Below, one piece after another: positions 59,662 through 64,000 of a stretch of 64,000 bases of DNA. The stretch's first letter is position 1; every line of letters begins with the position of its first letter. The notes beneath the pieces were generated by a model. It was not told the origin of the DNA, searched no databases, and was given only the letters and a program-made list of their open reading frames with translations. Position numbers and translations under genes: made by a program. The stretch is taken from positions 1 through 64,000 of the forward strand of contig CAJTEN010000012.1 of assembly GCA_910575245.1 (NCBI GenBank), read 5' to 3'. Origin of the DNA: Clostridia bacterium. Lineage in GTDB: Bacteria; Bacillota; Clostridia; Lachnospirales; Lachnospiraceae.

Positions 59662-61164
59662 CTATCCTAAGTGATAGATTTCCGTATACTTTTCTTTAAA
59701 ATACCGAGCCAGCGGTTCGGCGGAAACTTCCCTGCCGCATACTGCCGCAATTGTCTCTTTTGGTTTACGCGTACTGCCGTACCAATGAATCTTTTTATTC
59801 AGCCATGCCGTAATCTCACCGATCCTGCCGTTTCGGAGCAGTTCATCCACATCGCCAAGCTCTTCCCGGACCTTGTCAAGCAGCATTCCGTCATAGATGC
59901 TTCCCAGCAGATAGGAGGGAAAATACCCGAAGGAGCCGTCTGACCAGTGCATATCCTGCAGGATGCCTTCGGCGTCATTGGCCGGTGTGATTTGCAGGTA
60001 TTCCTGCATTTTCTGATTCCAGAGCGCCGGAAGTTCATTCACAGGAATCTGGTCCCTGAAGATTGCCTTCTCCATCTCATAGCGCAGGATAATGTGGAAA
60101 CAGTACGTCACTTCGTCTGCATTGACGCGGATCAGGCTGTTCCTTACATGATTGATCTCCTGATAGAAATCATCCAGAGAAATTTCCTTAAAGGGCGGAA
60201 GGAGTTCGCCAAGCCTGTCATAAACGGGAATCCAGAAATTCTTGTTTCTTCCCAGAATATTTTCGTAGAAGCGGGACTGGCTCTCATGAAGGCCCATATA
60301 ACGGCAGCTTCCGGCGACAGTATTGTCATATTCCGGATTGATGTTCTGCTCGAAAATGCCGTGCCCGCCCTCGTGGATGGCGGAGAAGATGGAGCTTAAA
60401 GGGTCATGCTCATAATAGTGATTGGTCACGCGCACATCTTTTGAAGAGAAGTTTAAGGTAAAAGGATGCTCTGTTTCACCTACGCTTCCGGCATCTTTCC
60501 GAAAGCCGATATAGGAAAGAAGCATGTCCTGTACCTGCCGCTGGCCGTTGGGATCGAAGAATCCGCTAAATGCCGGATTATCCGGTTTCTGTTTTCCGAG
60601 AATTTCCTTTACCAGAGGAATCAGCTCTCTTTTCAGAGCTTCAAACAGACCGTCTATGGTGGCGGAATCCATACCTTCTTCGTACTGGTCAAGAAGTGCG
60701 TCATAGACCTCTTTGCCGGGATCGGTATATCCGGTCATCTCTCTGGTCAGGTCGATCATTTTCCGGAGACTGGGAGCGAACAGGGAGAAGTCGGATTTTT
60801 CCTTTGCTTCCTCCCAGACGATGCCGGCCTGCGCCTGTGCCTCCACGAAGGTGTTGTAAAGGTCGGCAGGAATTCGCTTATTCCGGTCATAATCCCGTTT
60901 CATACGTTTTACGATAAATTTCCAGGTATCGGTCAGTTCTTCGAATTCTGCAGATTCTGACAGTCCTGTCAGCATTTCCCCGAGCTGATCGGAGGTGGAC
61001 ATGGCGAAGTTCTCCGCCGAGAAGTGAGTCAGCGCTGCCACATGACCTTCTTGTCCTAATTTCGGTGTGTTTGTCTTCATATCCCAGTACAGCAGGGTGA
61101 TTACGTGATCGTACTGGTTCATCTGATTGAGATAGTTCTGGAATTCTTCAAATAATTTGCTCAT
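59662..61164 (-). CDS. Carboxypeptidase M32 family (thermostable carboxypeptidase 1-like)
   Basis: The 500-residue metallopeptidase starts at ATG 61164 (GGAGGAAACT upstream). The zinc motif IHEGGHGIFEQN (HExxH, ~residue 261) and the downstream Glu of LHESQSRFYEN (~292) are complete, as are NQMNQYDHVITLLYWD near the start and YFPSYLLGSIYDGMLL near the end. M32 enzymes remove C-terminal residues from peptides in the cytoplasm. It is a stand-alone housekeeping gene, convergent with exporter B and separated by ~30 bases. Confidence 0.9.
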   Translation of the reverse strand: MSKLFEEFQNYLNQMNQYDHVITLLYWDMKTNTPKLGQEGHVAALTHFSAENFAMSTSDQLGEMLTGLSESAEFEELTDTWKFIVKRMKRDYDRNKRIPADLYNTFVEAQAQAGIVWEEAKEKSDFSLFAPSLRKMIDLTREMTGYTDPGKEVYDALLDQYEEGMDSATIDGLFEALKRELIPLVKEILGKQKPDNPAFSGFFDPNGQRQVQDMLLSYIGFRKDAGSVGETEHPFTLNFSSKDVRVTNHYYEHDPLSSIFSAIHEGGHGIFEQNINPEYDNTVAGSCRYMGLHESQSRFYENILGRNKNFWIPVYDRLGELLPPFKEISLDDFYQEINHVRNSLIRVNADEVTYCFHIILRYEMEKAIFRDQIPVNELPALWNQKMQEYLQITPANDAEGILQDMHWSDGSFGYFPSYLLGSIYDGMLLDKVREELGDVDELLRNGRIGEITAWLNKKIHWYGSTRKPKETIAAVCGREVSAEPLARYFKEKYTEIYHLG

Positions 61165-61223
61165 AGTTTCCTCCATATTGAAGAAATGGGTTGAAATAAA
61201 TAAATGATCGATTGAATGCCGGG

Positions 61224-61424
61224 TTACTTTAAAGTGATGTCTTCGACATTTACGCCTAAAGATGATAACTTTGCAACCGTCACTTTGATCAGATAGTCAA
61301 GCATTTCGTTTTTGTAGTCCCCATTTGCTTTTTTAATCTGCTGTAAATCTGTGTATCTGTCAATTGTTACTGAAATTAATTCTTTCTCAGTCATATTCTG
61401 CACCGTCCTTTCAAAATCGTCCAT
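61224..61424 (-). CDS. Small conserved protein of unknown function
   Basis: The 66-residue acidic protein starts MDDFERTVQNMTEKELISVT and continues YTDLQQIKKANGDYKNEMLD. It is probably a short helical hairpin. I do not recognise a family. The Shine-Dalgarno is weak (GGCAGAAC). It lies between the carboxypeptidase gene and the divergent helicase gene, with a short shared upstream region. Confidence 0.5.
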   Translation of the reverse strand: MDDFERTVQNMTEKELISVTIDRYTDLQQIKKANGDYKNEMLDYLIKVTVAKLSSLGVNVEDITLK

Positions 61425-61606
61425 ATTGATGTTCTGCCTTTGATATGATTATTATAGCGAATGGATCATGAGGTGTAAAGTTTTGTATTTGTGTTGTTAT
61501 TTCTCGTTTATAGAAGTAAAATGAGTGTTGTAATGAATATTTATTTACACCAACCATTCTTTGTCTGCCTTGCAGATACTCAAATTCATACCAGAAGGGA
61601 ACAACC

Positions 61607-64000
61607 ATGAACGCAGTTTTCCGGGATATATTCCGTGCGATCCATGAGGGCAAATGGCTGAGCATCGAATATCACAACAGAGAGGATCAGATCACAAAAT
61701 ACTGGATCGGCATCCGGGATCTGGATATCCGCAGCCGTACGCTTAAGGTGGATGGACTTCACCTGGGGCAATACACGGTAGAGTCCTACGACAGGATCAG
61801 AATAGACTCCATTCAGTCTTCCAGGATCATAGAAGGCTCTTATTGTCCCATCAATGAGGAACTGGTCAGGGACATTTACTTAAATCCTTACAAATACAAT
61901 ACACTTTTTGATAATACAGCCAATCTGAAGGTATTGAGCTATCTGGAAATGTGCAGCCGTCTGGATGTGGTGCCCTATAAGTCGGATTTTGGCCTGATCC
62001 AATATCTGGACAACGATACGGTCAGGGGAGAGCTTTATCAGCTGAGTCCGGAGCAGTTCCGGGAGATCGTGAGGAATTTTCAGTACCAGACAGAGCGTGA
62101 TGAACGCAAGGACGGCGGGCTCAAGATCAGGCAGCTGGCAATGAATGTTCTGAGTATTCATATGGCGAAGGGGCTGTATGTACTGGCTTACCGGAAACTC
62201 AATCTGGATGTAAAGCAGCGCGCACTGAAGCCGGATGATGAGATTACAATATGTACTGAATTTGTAGTGGGATCGGAGGATTCCCGAGGTAAAGGCGGGT
62301 ATTCGGCGGCAGCAGGACAGTACAACACGGAACAGGACCGTGCAGGGCAGGAGGGCACCAGCCAGAACGGCCGGGAAGCGTATCATACGGGGCGAAAATA
62401 TACTGCGGACGGCATGAAACAGAGCATCCGCAGATTCTTAGACGGGGATGAGTACGAGCTGCTTTCTGATTTTGAGGCCAATCAGGAGAAGATCAAGGAC
62501 TGCATCACAAAGCGCATGCCGCGGGGCAGCAGCAACGTGGATGATATGCCGTATATCATCGGACTGGAGGCGGATATTGCGCTGGACTTGCACAAGGAAT
62601 ATCAGGCGGTTATGAAGATGTATCAGAAGAAAGAGGTGCCTGTGCCGATCAGGGCCTTTTTCGGGGATTTGTTGGAGCGCCCGAGAAGGACGGCAGCCTA
62701 TCCGATTGCGCTGATCAACCAGCGGATCAACATGGACCAGCTGCTTGCGATTCACAACGCCATGAAATATCCTGTGGCGTATATTCAGGGACCGCCGGGC
62801 ACGGGGAAGACGAACACGATCATCAATACCATTGTGACGGCCTTCTTTAATGAACGCACGGTGTTGTTTGCGTCTTATAATAATCATCCGATCAACGGCG
62901 TGTATGAGAAGCTTTCGAATATAGAATATAACGGAAAAACGATCCCTTTCCCGATTCTGCGTCTGGGGAATAACGAAAAGGTGAAAGAGGCGCTTGCCAC
63001 TATAAAGAGACTGTATAACAGTGTGCAGGATGTGACGGTGTTTGAAGGGACCCTGGACCGCAATAAGGATGACCGGAAGAAACGGGCGAAACGGCTGTCG
63101 GAGCTGTTGAAACGGTATGAGGAACTGCTGGATCTTAGGGAGCGTGAGGAGACCATCGACAGGATGCTTGATTACGAGAGGAAAAAGGGTTCCTCCTTCC
63201 AGACCATGTCCTTTGAGGAAGACCTGCAGGGCAGGCAGCGCAGACAGATCAGCAATAAGATTGAAGCGACGGGAGAAGTCTCGGAGGCGGAGGCGCTGTC
63301 TCTTCTGGATGACAATATAGAAGATCTGAAGAAGTACCTCTATTATACTTCCGCAGGTTATATCAAGAAGATTGGCCAGCCCAGGAATTCCGACCTGAGA
63401 GAGATCCTTATGATGGACAAGGAGGACAAGCAGCTGGAGGCTTTCACCAAGTATCTGGGCAAGAAAGAGAACATCGCGAAGCTGCAGAGAATATTCCCGA
63501 TTATTGCCACCACCTGTATTTCCGCGCACCGTCTCGGGGAACCTGAGCCTATGTTTGACATGGTGATCATGGACGAGGCAAGCCAGTGTAATATTGCAGT
63601 GTCATTGGTGCCGATCCTGCGGGGAGAGAGCCTGATGCTGGTAGGAGATCCGCAGCAGCTTAACCCGGTTATCCTGCTGGACGGGATCACCAATGAAAAG
63701 CTGAAGAAACGGTATACCGTATCCGATGAGTATGATTACAGGAAGAATTCCATATATAAGACATATCTGGCCTGTGATGCTGTCAGCGATGAGACGCTGC
63801 TCCACAATCATTACCGCTGCCATAAGAATATCATCGGATTTAATAACCGGAAATATTATAATTCCAGATTAAACGTTATGTCGGAGAGTATGGAGCGGCA
63901 TCCGCTTGTTTACATGGACATGCAGGAGTCCTGTGCGGACCGGAAGAACACTGCCCCGGCAGAGGCACGGGAGATTGCCAGATATGCGGTGTTGAACCGG
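61607..64000 (+). CDS. WYL-like domain fused to a superfamily 1 helicase (incomplete at window edge)
   Basis: The open frame runs 798 codons from ATG 61607 (AAGGGA 5 bases upstream) to the end of the window, so the C-terminus is missing. The N-terminal ~80 residues (AIHEGKWLSIEYHNREDQIT, then YTVESYDRIRIDSIQSS) match a WYL-type ligand-sensing fold. A low-complexity linker (~225-262) follows. Helicase motifs: IQGPPGTGKTNTIINT (motif I, ~394-409), MVIMDEASQCN (motif II, ~651-661), MLVGDPQQLNPV (motif III) and LHNHYRC (motif IV). This is the Dna2/Upf1-like SF1B arrangement. WYL domains usually regulate transcription or defence enzymes, so a WYL-controlled helicase is unusual. Confidence 0.8.
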   Translation, partial: MNAVFRDIFRAIHEGKWLSIEYHNREDQITKYWIGIRDLDIRSRTLKVDGLHLGQYTVESYDRIRIDSIQSSRIIEGSYCPINEELVRDIYLNPYKYNTLFDNTANLKVLSYLEMCSRLDVVPYKSDFGLIQYLDNDTVRGELYQLSPEQFREIVRNFQYQTERDERKDGGLKIRQLAMNVLSIHMAKGLYVLAYRKLNLDVKQRALKPDDEITICTEFVVGSEDSRGKGGYSAAAGQYNTEQDRAGQEGTSQNGREAYHTGRKYTADGMKQSIRRFLDGDEYELLSDFEANQEKIKDCITKRMPRGSSNVDDMPYIIGLEADIALDLHKEYQAVMKMYQKKEVPVPIRAFFGDLLERPRRTAAYPIALINQRINMDQLLAIHNAMKYPVAYIQGPPGTGKTNTIINTIVTAFFNERTVLFASYNNHPINGVYEKLSNIEYNGKTIPFPILRLGNNEKVKEALATIKRLYNSVQDVTVFEGTLDRNKDDRKKRAKRLSELLKRYEELLDLREREETIDRMLDYERKKGSSFQTMSFEEDLQGRQRRQISNKIEATGEVSEAEALSLLDDNIEDLKKYLYYTSAGYIKKIGQPRNSDLREILMMDKEDKQLEAFTKYLGKKENIAKLQRIFPIIATTCISAHRLGEPEPMFDMVIMDEASQCNIAVSLVPILRGESLMLVGDPQQLNPVILLDGITNEKLKKRYTVSDEYDYRKNSIYKTYLACDAVSDETLLHNHYRCHKNIIGFNNRKYYNSRLNVMSESMERHPLVYMDMQESCADRKNTAPAEAREIARYAVLNR

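Overview
The window looks like a chromosomal segment from a gut-type Lachnospiraceae (Clostridia, Firmicutes). The reasons are the AGGAGG-type ribosome binding sites, sigma-A promoters, conjugative-element DUF4320 proteins, a YjdF gene, COG4586/4587/3694 ABC exporters, DUF3791/DUF3990 and many Rpn, Nudix and GNAT genes. No rRNA, tRNA or CRISPR array was recognised.

Region 1 (about 1-14.9 kb) is a mobile-element graveyard. It holds an IS200/IS605-like end inside a DUF4320 gene and pieces of integrases, VapE and a mobilisation-type protein. It also holds broken immunity-like genes: a frameshifted TIR-like protein, a DUF4365 remnant, two truncated Schlafen/AlbA_2 genes and the N-terminus of a class III nucleotide cyclase. 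A damaged sensor/ABC module (response regulator, ABC ATPase, FtsX permease) is also present. Intact genes here are two minus-strand GNATs, a Fic protein with a repeat-bearing promoter, a plus-strand GNAT, YjdF behind a probable yjdF riboswitch, a tautomerase and a large FtsX permease. A degraded second copy of the GNAT-YjdF segment lies at 14.58-14.9 kb. Four frameshifts in this region are single-base contractions of homopolymers.

Region 2 (14.9-33 kb) is mostly ordinary genes: a D,D-carboxypeptidase, a MerR regulator with a membrane domain, an AAA-ATPase-like gene with a stop codon at its Walker A lysine, an amidohydrolase, an Rpn nuclease and Nudix enzymes. An ECF sigma factor is paired with an unusual VNG-repeat protein. 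A chemoreceptor follows, then a PadR regulator divergent from a MATE efflux pump whose promoter carries two 17-bp palindromes.

Region 3 (33.2-41.9 kb) is a defence island. A RloA/RloB (AbiL-like) ATPase-Toprim pair, with RloB apparently truncated, is followed by a complete Wadjet operon jetABCD that acts against plasmids.

Region 4 (41.8-64 kb) carries YczE, Nudix, a DUF4300 lipoprotein, an amidase, a large membrane protein, acetyltransferases and a DUF3791-DUF3990-DUF3791 cassette whose toxin-like gene is only a 21-codon stub. It continues with a second Rpn gene behind a structured leader, a nitrilase-family enzyme, two paralogous ABC-2 exporter operons flanking a CPBP protease, an M32 carboxypeptidase, and at the right edge an incomplete WYL-like/SF1 helicase fusion. 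The promoter of the second exporter operon has nine G in its -35/-10 spacer and is a candidate phase-variable switch.

At least three families of short non-coding palindromic elements are scattered across the window. Several have 9-10 bp target duplications, and one family sits preferentially inside other palindromes.
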